A stretch of DNA of 64,000 nt from Rubrivivax sp. (GTDB taxonomy: Bacteria; Pseudomonadota; Gammaproteobacteria; Burkholderiales; Burkholderiaceae_C), in assembly GCA_027487905.1 (NCBI GenBank), contig JAIYCR010000038.1, forward strand, positions 101,351 to 165,350, written 5' to 3'. Positions 1 to 7,610 of this stretch are shown here, one piece after another. The notes beneath the pieces are model-generated. The model saw nothing but the letters and a program-made list of their open reading frames with translations. It was not told the DNA's origin and ran no database searches. Each line of letters opens with the position of its first letter. Positions within the stretch are counted from its first letter, which is position 1. Both the position numbers and the translations under genes were made by a program.

Positions 1-276
1 GGTCACCACGCCTTCGCGCCGGGCGAGCTCGCCGCGGATGGCCGCCACGATCACGTCGCCCGGGTCGGCGCCGCGGTCTTCCCACAGGTCCACGTAGATC
101 ACCGTCGTCCCCAGCGCCTGCAGCGCCGGGCGCAGGTCTTCGCGCAGGAAGGTACTCTTGCCTGTCCGTCGCGGTGCGGCCAGGAAGAGGCCCGAACCCG
201 ACGCGGAGGTCGCCGGCGCGCCGACGAGCTTGCCGGCGATGTCGGCGGCCAGACGGGTGCGGTGGAAGACGGGCAT
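1..276 (-). CDS. P-loop ATPase, N-terminal part (runs off the left edge)
   Basis: The reading frame opens at an ATG at 276 and stays open for 92 codons to the window edge, so only the N-terminus is visible. Residues 34-42 (APRRTGKST) form a Walker A-like nucleotide-binding loop in which the first glycine is replaced. A hydrophobic strand, TVIYVDLW, follows at about 58-65. This layout resembles AAA/archaeal-type ATPases that bind ATP through an N-terminal RecA-like fold. The partner, substrate and full length are outside the window. Three CTATAG boxes lie just upstream of the start and may control it. A helicase or defence ATPase cannot be excluded. Confidence 0.6.
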   Translation of the reverse strand, partial: MPVFHRTRLAADIAGKLVGAPATSASGSGLFLAAPRRTGKSTFLREDLRPALQALGTTVIYVDLWEDRGADPGDVIVAAIRGELARREGVVT

Positions 277-299
277 GGGCCGAGGCCTGCGCTAGGCCC

Positions 300-325
300 C
301 TATAGTTATCTATAGAAGACTATAG
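300..325. promoter_or_regulatory. Three CTATAG boxes at exact 10-bp spacing
   Basis: CTATAG occurs at 300-305, 310-315 and 320-325, so the boxes lie on one face of the helix. The tract is AT-rich in a very GC-rich setting and sits 24 bp upstream of the ATPase start at 276. Read on the minus strand it contains TATAGT, TATAGA and TATAGG, which resemble -10 elements. A promoter with a cooperative operator is the likely reading, but the binding protein is unknown. Confidence 0.45.
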
Positions 326-380
326 CGAACACACCTCAGGTTGGGCGATGCACCTGAACGCCCGAAGGTCTGTACCGGCC

Positions 381-441
381 CCTCACCCCCCTCACCCCCC
401 TCACCCCGCTCACCCCGCTCACTCCCCCCACCCCGCTCCCC
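381..441. repeat. CTCACCCC-type tandem repeat
   Basis: About five imperfect copies of a 9-bp unit (CTCACCCCC / CTCACCCCG) run between the YihY stop codon at 446 and the CTATAG boxes. It has the look of a slippage-derived C-rich tract. I see no gene in it and no clear terminator hairpin. Confidence 0.6.
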
Positions 442-445
442 CAGC

Positions 446-1360
446 TCATCCGGGCCCAACCACCGCCTCATGCCGCACAGCGGCCGGATCCGCCCGCGGC
501 GGCGGCTGACCGCGCAAGGAGCCGAAGCGGTGGGCATAGACCCAGGTGAATTCCGCCCCGAGCAGGAAGATCTGCGCGGAGTAGTAGACCCACAGCAGCA
601 GCACCACCAGCGAGCCGGCCGCGCCAAAGGGCGACGCGACGCCGCTGGTGCCGATGTACAAGGTGATGAGCGCCTTGCCCGCTGCGAAGAGCAGCGCCGT
701 CAGCGCAGCGCCCACCCAGACGTCGCGCCAGGCCACCCGAACCCGCGGCATGGCCTTGTAGATGGCCGCGAAGATGGCCGTCATCAGGCCGAAGCTCACC
801 ACCGCATCCAGCAGCCGCGCCAGCATCGCCAGCTCGCCGAAGAAGGGCCCCCACCAGGTGCCCAAGGCCGTGAGGCCCGCGCTCAGCACCAGCGAGACCA
901 TCAGCAGGAAACCCAGCCCCAGCACGAAACCCAGCGACAGCAGCCGTGCGCGCAGCAGGCGCCACAGGCTGCTGCCCTTGGGCCGGGTGGGCGCGCGCCA
1001 GATGCGGTCCAGCGCATCCTGCAGTTCGGCGAAGACGGTGGTGGCCCCGACGATCAGCGTGGCCAGACCCAGCACCGTGCCCAAAAGCCCGGCCCGGGGC
1101 CGGTTCAGGTCAGCCAGCGCCGTCTCCAGCGTCTGGGCCGTCTCGCGCCCCACCAGAGCACCCAGCTGCCCGAGGATCTGCCCTCGCGCCGCGTCTTCGC
1201 CGAACACCAGCCCCGCCACCGAGATGACGATCAGCAGCAGCGGCGCGATGGAGAACACGGTGTAGAACGCCAGCGCCGCGCCCATGCTGGCCGCGTAATC
1301 GTCGATCCACGCCGCCACCGCATCGCGCAGCAGTTCCCATCCGGCGCGCCAGGAGACCAT
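446..1360 (-). CDS. YihY/virulence factor BrkB family membrane protein
   Basis: The 304-residue product starts with ATG at 1360 and has the family pattern of about six hydrophobic segments, the first at about residues 26-50 (ALAFYTVFSIAPLLLIVISVA). The characteristic helix near the C-terminus, VVLLLWVYYSAQIFLLGAEFTWVY, is present. YihY proteins are inner-membrane proteins of uncertain function that were once misassigned as RNase BN. This is the last gene of a minus-strand operon, 14 bp after the alpha/beta hydrolase. An in-frame extension to 1603 would overlap that hydrolase and is not supported. Length fits the family. Confidence 0.85.
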   Translation of the reverse strand: MVSWRAGWELLRDAVAAWIDDYAASMGAALAFYTVFSIAPLLLIVISVAGLVFGEDAARGQILGQLGALVGRETAQTLETALADLNRPRAGLLGTVLGLATLIVGATTVFAELQDALDRIWRAPTRPKGSSLWRLLRARLLSLGFVLGLGFLLMVSLVLSAGLTALGTWWGPFFGELAMLARLLDAVVSFGLMTAIFAAIYKAMPRVRVAWRDVWVGAALTALLFAAGKALITLYIGTSGVASPFGAAGSLVVLLLWVYYSAQIFLLGAEFTWVYAHRFGSLRGQPPPRADPAAVRHEAVVGPG

Positions 1361-1374
1361 CGCCGTCCGGCCGC

Positions 1375-2220
1375 TCAGGCCCGAGCGCCGTTGGGCAGGG
1401 CCGCTGCGCAGGCGCTCGGGGGGCGCGCTGCGCGGGGTGCCAGGCCCGCAGGCCGCGGCTTCAGCGGCTGCCGCACCGACAGGGCCAGGCGCTGGGCCAC
1501 GAGCTCGAGCACCGCCGGGTTCCAGCCCATGCCCAGGTGGCTGCCTTCCACCTCGATGTCCTGCACGCGACGGCTCGGCCGCGGATGGCGGCAGGCCTGC
1601 CACGCCACCACGCCGTCGCTGCGGCTGTAGATGGAAGTCGTGCGCACGGCAGGCGGCTGGGCCAGGCGGCGTTGCAAGGCGGCATCCAGCTCGGCCGGTT
1701 GTCCATTGAGCAGCTCATAGACCCAGCCGGCATGGGTGTGCCGCGGCTCGCCGTTGAAGGGCGTGCCGATGGTGATGACCTGGCGCACCGGCAGCATGCG
1801 GGTCTTGGCCAGTTCGCGGGCGTAGATGCCGCCCAGGCTCCACCCGACCAGGGTTGGCTTGACCGCCGGGCCGAACCCCTCGCGGCGCAGCAACGCGCGG
1901 ACGTCGGCGCCAAGCTCGCGCAGCCAGCCGTCCACGTCCTTGCCGGGTCCGGTGTTGAAGCCGCGTCCCCAGTCCACGGCGAAATAGCCAAGGGACCGGC
2001 AGTGGTCGCGCAGGGGCGCCACCGCGTTGCCGTCGCTGGCCAGGCCCGGAAAGATCACCACCGGATGCCCATCGCCCTGGGGGCCGGGCCGCTGGAAGCA
2101 GCGAGCCAGGCGGTGGGTCAGGTATTCGCCCGCCGCGCGCAGCGGCTCCGTGCCCAGCAGCAGCAGGCTGGGCTTTCGGGCCGGCGCTTCGTCCGCGGAG
2201 GGTGCAAGGGAAAGGTTCAT
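1375..2220 (-). CDS. Alpha/beta hydrolase, PGAP1/lipase-like
   Basis: The 281-residue product has the alpha/beta-hydrolase order. The oxyanion region VVIFPGLASDG lies at about 54-64, the nucleophile elbow GWSLGG has Ser128, and the likely catalytic histidine lies in EGSHLGMG near residue 240. No signal peptide is evident, so it probably acts in the cytoplasm on an ester or lipid. It is the fourth gene of the 4828-446 operon, whose other members are a lipid kinase, a phosphoesterase, a CAP protein and a membrane protein, so a lipid-related role is plausible but unproven. I chose the ATG at 2220 because the longer in-frame start would run into the CAP gene. Confidence 0.8.
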   Translation of the reverse strand: MNLSLAPSADEAPARKPSLLLLGTEPLRAAGEYLTHRLARCFQRPGPQGDGHPVVIFPGLASDGNAVAPLRDHCRSLGYFAVDWGRGFNTGPGKDVDGWLRELGADVRALLRREGFGPAVKPTLVGWSLGGIYARELAKTRMLPVRQVITIGTPFNGEPRHTHAGWVYELLNGQPAELDAALQRRLAQPPAVRTTSIYSRSDGVVAWQACRHPRPSRRVQDIEVEGSHLGMGWNPAVLELVAQRLALSVRQPLKPRPAGLAPRAARPPSACAAALPNGARA

Positions 2221-2284
2221 GGCGGTGTGGGTTCGCAGAGGCAGGCAATGAATCCATCGTCGCCGGCCCGACGCGATGCCGCTG

Positions 2285-2929
2285 TCAACCCGGCCCGCGC
2301 CCGCCCGTAGGACGACACCCCCTGTGTGGGCCGGCGCCTTCCGGTCGGGCGAAGACCTGCACCGCGAACCAGCGACCGTCGCGCGCCTGCACCACCCCCA
2401 GGCCGATCTGCGTCGTGCGCCCATCTACAAGGTTGCGACGGTGTCCGCTGGAGGCGATCCAGCCGTCCACCAGCCTTTGGGCCAACACGGCCGCATCGAA
2501 GCCGCGGCTGTCGAACTGCCAGGCGAGGTTCTCCGCCACGCTGCACCAGCGGTAGCCGGTGGCGCCCACCCGGTTGGCCGGCTCACTGCCATCGGCATCG
2601 TGTTCGAAGCGCGGCAGCGTGGTCAGCTTGCGGGCGAATCCGCGCGCGGCCTCGTCGAGCCTTGCCTCGCGCACCAGTGGTGCCAGTCCCTGCCGTCGCC
2701 GATAGGCATTGGTCTGCTCGAGCACACGCCGCTCGACCTCGGCCGAGAAGGACGAGGCCGGCACCTGATCCAGGGCCGTGGCCTGCAAGGAGGGCCGGCC
2801 GCCGGCCTGGGCTGCCGTGGCGCTCGGTGCCGGGCCGCTCAGCGCAGTGCCGCTCGGTGCCGCGAAGAACGCCGCCAGGACGATGGCCCGCCACGCCGCA
2901 GGCGGCGGCCCGGCAGTGGCGGGCTTCAG
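2285..2929 (-). CDS. CAP/SCP-domain secreted protein, probable CTG start
   Basis: The C-terminal 160 residues form a CAP (SCP/PR1) domain with NAYRRRQGLAPL, the motif FARKLTTLPRFEHD, the SVAENLAW segment and the WIASSGHRRNL signature. Such domains are usually extracellular. The first conventional start is a TTG at 2788, which leaves no export signal. The same frame continues upstream, and from a CTG at 2929 it encodes a short charged start followed by a hydrophobic stretch, AIVLAAFFAAPSGTAL, that looks like a signal peptide. This CTG overlaps the stop codon of the preceding phosphoesterase (CTGA) and has a GGGAGAGG sequence just upstream. I therefore prefer 2929, while TTG at 2788 remains the fallback. 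Confidence 0.7.
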   Translation of the reverse strand: MKPATAGPPPAAWRAIVLAAFFAAPSGTALSGPAPSATAAQAGGRPSLQATALDQVPASSFSAEVERRVLEQTNAYRRRQGLAPLVREARLDEAARGFARKLTTLPRFEHDADGSEPANRVGATGYRWCSVAENLAWQFDSRGFDAAVLAQRLVDGWIASSGHRRNLVDGRTTQIGLGVVQARDGRWFAVQVFARPEGAGPHRGCRPTGGRGPG

Positions 2930-3771
2930 CGGCCCTCTCCCAGGGCCAGCCGACTCCAGGGCCCCGCTGCCAGGTCACGTCCGTCCCAGTTCCAGAAGCG
3001 CACGCCGCAATGGCGGCGCGAGACGCCGTTCAGGTCGGCTTCGCAAAAGGCCCTGAATTCGGTGACGCCGTTGGGCGCCTGGCCGCGCACGCGGCTGGAC
3101 ACCGCCGTGCCGGCCTGCACCGCCCACAGCGGCGTCGGCTCCGGCCGCACGCAGGCAATGGACGGCAGGTGGATGTGCCCACCCAGCAGAAGGTCGGCGC
3201 CGGCGGTATGCCAGGCCTGCAGCGCGGGCTCGGCGCCGCGAAGCCGGTTGTGGCCGTCGCGGGGGGTCACCAAGGTCAAGGGCTGGTGCGTCACGACGAC
3301 CTTGACCGCGCGCGGCGCAGCCGATTGCAGCCACTGCACCACCCGGTCCACCTGGCCCCGCGACACCTCGCCATGCTTGTGGCGCCACCACCGGGTGGTG
3401 TTGAGCAGGGCCACATGCCAGATGCCCTGAGACCACAGGCGGTCCGCGACAGGCCCGAAGGCCTGTGCATAGCGGCGATAGGGACTGAACAGGCGCTCGT
3501 GCACCGCATAGAGCGGAATGTCGTGGTTGCCGGGAATGGCCAGCACCGGGGTGGGCGCCAGCCGCTGGGCGAAGCGGGCTGCAGCGGCGAACTGGGCAGC
3601 CGTGGCGCGTTGCGTGATGTCGCCCGACAGCACCACGGCAGCGGGCTCGAGATGCCGCACCCGCCGCACCAGGGCCTCCACCAGCTCAGGCCGCTCGGTG
3701 CCGAAGTGCGGATCGGACACCTGCACCAGGCAGTCGCTTGCCTGAGGGTGCAGTGCGCTGCCCTCAGGCAT
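2926..3771 (-). CDS. Calcineurin-like metallophosphoesterase
   Basis: The 281-residue protein carries the full set of metallophosphoesterase motifs: SDPHFG near residue 19, SGDIT, the GNHD block, a lone histidine in VVVTHQPL, and GGHIHLP near the C-terminus. These residues bind a two-metal centre that hydrolyses phosphodiesters or phosphomonoesters. The protein resembles the CpdA/YfcE-like class, so cAMP phosphodiesterase or lipid phosphatase activity are both possible. Its start overlaps the lipid kinase stop codon by 8 nucleotides, which indicates translational coupling. No signal peptide is visible. Confidence 0.85.
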   Translation of the reverse strand: MPEGSALHPQASDCLVQVSDPHFGTERPELVEALVRRVRHLEPAAVVLSGDITQRATAAQFAAAARFAQRLAPTPVLAIPGNHDIPLYAVHERLFSPYRRYAQAFGPVADRLWSQGIWHVALLNTTRWWRHKHGEVSRGQVDRVVQWLQSAAPRAVKVVVTHQPLTLVTPRDGHNRLRGAEPALQAWHTAGADLLLGGHIHLPSIACVRPEPTPLWAVQAGTAVSSRVRGQAPNGVTEFRAFCEADLNGVSRRHCGVRFWNWDGRDLAAGPWSRLALGEGR

Positions 3772-4828
3772 CGCCGGACGCCACCGCGTCGCCGTCCGGC
3801 TCGCGGGGCTTGACCAGCCACAGCGGCCTGTCGTCCACCGAGAAACGCAGGGGCCCGGTCAGGCGCCGCAGCTCGCCATCCATCGCCAGTTCGACGCCGC
3901 GGCGCCAGGGGCGTCCGCGCGGCTGCACCTGCAGCTCGCGGAAGGCGAAGTGGCTCAGGTTGCGGGCCTCGTCGAGCTGGCCCATCGCGCCCCGCAGGGC
4001 CAGCCACAGCAACTCGCCCGGGCGGAAGGCCCGAAGCGCGAGCGCCGCAAGCGCCCCGTTCGCCGGCGCTGCACCGCCCACGGCCTGGGCCTCGGGCAAG
4101 CCGAGATCGGCCAGTTGCAGCGCGTTGTTGCCGATGAACAACGTGCTCACCCGCACCGCCCGAGGCGCCTGTCCGTCGGCCTGGATGCTCAGGTCCAGGC
4201 GCGGGTGGTCACGCACCAGCGTGCGCAGCGCCGCCCACAGCGCGACCGCGCGTGTACGCCCATGGCGCGCCTTGAAGGCCTCGCGGTCGCGCAGCAGCTC
4301 CGGATAGAGGCCCACGCTCGCATTGACGAGGAAGGGCTCGCCGTTGACCTGGCCCACCCGCACCGCCGTGGGCTCGCCATGCACGAGCAGGCGCGCTGCC
4401 TCCAGCGGGTCCAGCGGAATGCCGTGCGAGCGCGCCACGTAGTTGAAGGTGCCCCGCGGCACCACGCCCATCGCCACCGGCTTTCCGAGCAGGGCGGCGG
4501 CCACGGTGTTCAAGGTGCCATCACCGCCGACCGCCACGACACGACCTCCCGGGCCGGCCGCCGCCACCGCCGCGCGCGCCGTCTCGGCCAGCCGCTGCGG
4601 CCGGGTCGCCCGGTGCAGCTCGAAAGGACGCCCGGCGGCACCGAGCACCGCCGCGATGGCCTGCAGCACCGGCTCGTCCTCCTGGTGGCCGGCCGCGCCA
4701 TTGAGCACGATGCGCCAGACCTGCGCGCCGCCCCCGGCAGCGGCCGGCTGCGCCGCTGCCGCCGGCCGATCCGGCTCGCGAGCCCGCTCGCCCGGGGCCG
4801 TCCTGCAGGTCGCGCTCGGGGGGTTCAT
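3764..4828 (-). CDS. Diacylglycerol kinase family lipid kinase (YegS/DgkB-like)
   Basis: The 354-residue product shows the DAGK catalytic fold: an N-terminal strand RIVLNGAAG, the GGDGTLNTVAAALL nucleotide motif at about 100-115, and the conserved PRGTFNYVA segment. The C-terminal half has the beta-sandwich typical of YegS and DgkB proteins. These enzymes phosphorylate diacylglycerol or sphingosine-like lipids with ATP at the membrane. It opens the minus-strand operon that ends with YihY, and its neighbour on the other strand is a phospholipase D-like lipoprotein, so the region looks concerned with lipid turnover. ATG at 4828 keeps the family length. Confidence 0.85.
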   Translation of the reverse strand: MNPPSATCRTAPGERAREPDRPAAAAQPAAAGGGAQVWRIVLNGAAGHQEDEPVLQAIAAVLGAAGRPFELHRATRPQRLAETARAAVAAAGPGGRVVAVGGDGTLNTVAAALLGKPVAMGVVPRGTFNYVARSHGIPLDPLEAARLLVHGEPTAVRVGQVNGEPFLVNASVGLYPELLRDREAFKARHGRTRAVALWAALRTLVRDHPRLDLSIQADGQAPRAVRVSTLFIGNNALQLADLGLPEAQAVGGAAPANGALAALALRAFRPGELLWLALRGAMGQLDEARNLSHFAFRELQVQPRGRPWRRGVELAMDGELRRLTGPLRFSVDDRPLWLVKPREPDGDAVASGDA

Positions 4829-4947
4829 GCGAGCCGTCGGCAAGCGCCATGCCTTGGCCGCGCGGGGTGGCCCCGCGATCGGCGCTCCAGGCGCATCGAT
4901 TGCCGTGCCGCCACCAAGGCGCCCAGCCGGCGCCATGAAAGGCTGGC

Positions 4948-6465
4948 ATGCACGTGCGCGCAAATCCCGGTGGCGGGCGAGCCCTGGCCGGCTTGCTGGC
5001 CGCAGGGGGCGTGCTGGCCACCCTCGTCTTCGCAGCCTGCACGTCGCTGCCGGGGCGCAGCGCGCCGGCCGCACCGATGAGCGCCGCGGCGCTGCCCTCC
5101 AAGGTGACGGTGCAGGGGCGCTCCGGTGCGGTCAGCGAAGCCACCGAGGCCCATGACCTGGCCCGGCTGAAGGCCGAGGGCCGGCCCGAGCTGATGCAGC
5201 GGCACCTGGGCTTGCTCGCCGCCTCCGGCGACGTGAACCTGTACCGCGGCACGGCCGCCCGACTGCTGGTCGACGGGCCCGCCACCTTCGCGGCCATGAA
5301 GGCCGCAATCGCCTCGGCACGCCACCGGGTGCTGGTGGAGTTCTACATCGTCGAGGACGAGGGCGTGGCCGCCCAGGTGGGCGAGCTGCTCAAGCGCAAG
5401 GCCGCCCAGGGCGTGAAGGTGGCGCTGCTCTACGACGCAGTGGGCTCGCTGTCCACCGACAAGGCCTTCTTCGACGGCCTGCGCGACGCCGGCGTGGCCG
5501 TGTGCTCGTTCAACCCGCTGAACCCGGCCGAACGCCCGGGCAGCTGGGGCGTGATCACCCGCAACCACCGCAAGCTGCTGCTGGTGGACGCGGACATCGC
5601 CTTCACCGGCGGCATCAACCTGAGCAATGTCTACTCCACCGGCTCGTCCGGCGGCGGTCGGCGCGGGTCGGGCGGCTCGGGCGGGTCCTTCAGCGGCTCG
5701 GGCGCGGGTTCACGGGGTGGAGCCGCTGCCGCTGCAGCGCCTGCAGCGGCCGCCTCCGCGCCCCTGGACAGCGGCTGGCGCGACACCCAGGTCGAACTGC
5801 GCGGGCCGGTGGTCAATGGCATGGCCGCCCTGTTCAGGGAATCGTGGGAACGGCAGAAGTGCGAAGGCGCCCTGCCGCCTGCACCGCCGCCGCTTCAGGC
5901 CCAGGCCGGCGACCGGGTGGTCAAGCTCGTCGCGGCCGACCCCACGCAGGGCGACCGCGTCAACCCCAGCTACCGCCACCTGCTGCGGGCGGTGCAAGCC
6001 TCGCGCGAAAGCGTGCGCCTGACCATGGCCTATTTCGCGCCGGGCCCGGACCTCGTGGACGCCCTGAGCGCCGCGGCCCGTCGGGGGGTGCAGGTCGAGC
6101 TGGTGCTGCCCGGCCAGAGCGACGTCAAGCTCGTGCTGCACGCCGCACGCTCGTACTACGGCCAGCTGCTGGACGCCGGCGTGCGCATCCACGAGATGCA
6201 GCATGCGGTGATGCATGCGAAGACCGCCGTGATCGACGGCGTGTTCTCCAGCGTCGGCTCGAGCAACCTGGACTGGCGCAGCATCGTCGGAAACCACGAG
6301 ATCGACGTGATCGTGCTCGGCGACGACTTCGGGCAGGCCATGCAGGCCCTCTTCGCCGAGGACGTGGCGGCCTCGCGGGCGGTGGAGCCGGCGCAATGGC
6401 AGCAGCGCGGCTGGCGCCAGCGCTTGATGGAAGGGGTCGGGCGCTTGCTCGAGCCGCTGCTCTGA
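4948..6465 (+). CDS. Phospholipase D / cardiolipin synthase-like lipoprotein
   Basis: The 505-residue product has two HKD phosphatidyltransferase motifs: H207-K209-D214 (NHRKLLLVD) and H423-K425-D430 (HAKTAVID). Both are needed for the phosphatidyl-enzyme mechanism. The N-terminus has a hydrophobic segment ending in FAAC, with Cys31 as a likely lipidation site. Bacterial ClsA-type cardiolipin synthases usually carry two N-terminal membrane helices instead, so this one is ClsB/ClsC-like or a secreted phospholipase. Residues 231-271 are an unusual Gly/Ser/Arg then Ala-rich insertion inside the first domain. It is transcribed away from the lipid kinase operon. Confidence 0.85.
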   Translation: MHVRANPGGGRALAGLLAAGGVLATLVFAACTSLPGRSAPAAPMSAAALPSKVTVQGRSGAVSEATEAHDLARLKAEGRPELMQRHLGLLAASGDVNLYRGTAARLLVDGPATFAAMKAAIASARHRVLVEFYIVEDEGVAAQVGELLKRKAAQGVKVALLYDAVGSLSTDKAFFDGLRDAGVAVCSFNPLNPAERPGSWGVITRNHRKLLLVDADIAFTGGINLSNVYSTGSSGGGRRGSGGSGGSFSGSGAGSRGGAAAAAAPAAAASAPLDSGWRDTQVELRGPVVNGMAALFRESWERQKCEGALPPAPPPLQAQAGDRVVKLVAADPTQGDRVNPSYRHLLRAVQASRESVRLTMAYFAPGPDLVDALSAAARRGVQVELVLPGQSDVKLVLHAARSYYGQLLDAGVRIHEMQHAVMHAKTAVIDGVFSSVGSSNLDWRSIVGNHEIDVIVLGDDFGQAMQALFAEDVAASRAVEPAQWQQRGWRQRLMEGVGRLLEPLL

Positions 6466-6547
6466 GCAGGGCGCAGAGCAACCCGCCGAAGGCCGCGGGC
6501 ACGGCCAGCACCGACCACACCCCGCACGCCGCTTGCCCGGTCGATCC

Positions 6548-6943
6548 ATGAACGCCCACACGCCCGCGCCAACCAATCCCCATCCCGACGAGCGTCACTC
6601 GCCCGACCCGCACGCAGACGACCCTCCGCTGCCCGCTGCCGACGAGCCCAAGACGCGGCGCGATCGGGCGCCGCGGGGTGGTCCTGACACCTTGAAAGCG
6701 CCGGTGGTCGCCGGGCGTCCGCCCATCGCCCCGGGCGACCCCGAACCCGGCGCCGGCGCCGGCATGGCCCTGCCGCACGAACGGGATGAGTCGGTGGGGA
6801 ACACCGCGGCGCGTCCCGACCCGGTGATTGCCCAGGCCCAGCGTGACCTCGAGGCCGGTCTGGTGGACACCGACCTGCGCGGTACGCCCGGCCTGGACGC
6901 CGCCGAGCAGGAGCGGCTGCTGCGCCGCGAGGCCCAGGGCTGA
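6548..6943 (+). CDS. Hypothetical Pro/Asp-rich protein
   Basis: This 131-residue hydrophilic protein is rich in proline, aspartate and arginine for its first 75 residues and appears disordered. The last 45 residues (VIAQAQRDLEAGLVDTDLRGTPGLDAAEQERLL) look helical. No signal peptide, membrane segment or known domain is visible. It lies 82 bp after the phospholipase D gene and 31 bp before the isochorismatase-like gene on the same strand. I do not recognise the family; codon use agrees with its neighbours, so I treat it as a real gene. Confidence 0.6.
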   Translation: MNAHTPAPTNPHPDERHSPDPHADDPPLPAADEPKTRRDRAPRGGPDTLKAPVVAGRPPIAPGDPEPGAGAGMALPHERDESVGNTAARPDPVIAQAQRDLEAGLVDTDLRGTPGLDAAEQERLLRREAQG

Positions 6944-6974
6944 GTGCCTGCGGGCCAGCGCGCAGGTCCCGCGG

Positions 6975-7574
6975 ATGAAACCGGCCACCCACGAGCACCG
7001 CGACGAGGGCAGCGGCCCCACGGTACTGTTGGTCATCGACATGATCGGCCAGTGGCAGTTTCCCGAGGCACCGGCGCTGGTGCGGGAGGCGGCGGCCATC
7101 GCGCCGCGCATCGCGCGTCTGGCCAGCCGGTTCCGAAGCGCGGCACTGCCGGTCGTCTACGTGAACGACAACCACGGCCGCTGGCGCTCGGACCTGCGGT
7201 CGATCGTCCAGACGTCTCTGGATCAGGCTGATCGCGATCCGGTAGGGCACCTGGGAGCCCAGGTGACCCGGCAACTGTGCCCCACCGAGGCGGACTTCTT
7301 TGTCCTCAAGCCCAGCCACTCGGCGTTCTTCGCCACACCGCTGCACCTGCTGTTGCAGCACCTGCGAACGCAGCGCGTGGTCCTCGCGGGGGTGTCGGCC
7401 GATCAGTGCGTGCTGGCCACCGCCATCGACGCCGGCACCCATGGCCTGCAGGCCATCATTGCCCGAGACTGCGTGGCCACTCCCAGCCCGCACCGCACCC
7501 GCCGGGTGCTGGAGCACTTCGAGCAGGTGCTGTTGTTGCCCACGCCGACGGCGCAGCGCATCAAGATGGAGTGA
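6975..7574 (+). CDS. Isochorismatase-family cysteine hydrolase
   Basis: The 199-residue protein contains the Asp-Lys-Cys triad of the family: D22 in LLVIDMI, K112 in VLKPSHSAF and C145 in GVSADQCVLATA. Members hydrolyse amide or vinyl-ether bonds in compounds such as nicotinamide, ureidoacrylate or isochorismate. The substrate cannot be read from the sequence. The start at 6975 places the first beta strand at the usual distance from the N-terminus. A longer in-frame opening from 6828 overlaps the preceding gene and is unlikely. Confidence 0.85.
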   Translation: MKPATHEHRDEGSGPTVLLVIDMIGQWQFPEAPALVREAAAIAPRIARLASRFRSAALPVVYVNDNHGRWRSDLRSIVQTSLDQADRDPVGHLGAQVTRQLCPTEADFFVLKPSHSAFFATPLHLLLQHLRTQRVVLAGVSADQCVLATAIDAGTHGLQAIIARDCVATPSPHRTRRVLEHFEQVLLLPTPTAQRIKME

Positions 7575-7610
7575 GACGGCGCCGAAAGGAGCGCACGGGC
7601 AGCACGCCCA

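Noticed and set aside
381..441. CTCACCCC repeats read as GGGGTGAG, similar to the iteron core
   Set aside because: The period is 9-10 bp instead of 22, the TTNGG end is missing and the tract is far from the initiator gene.
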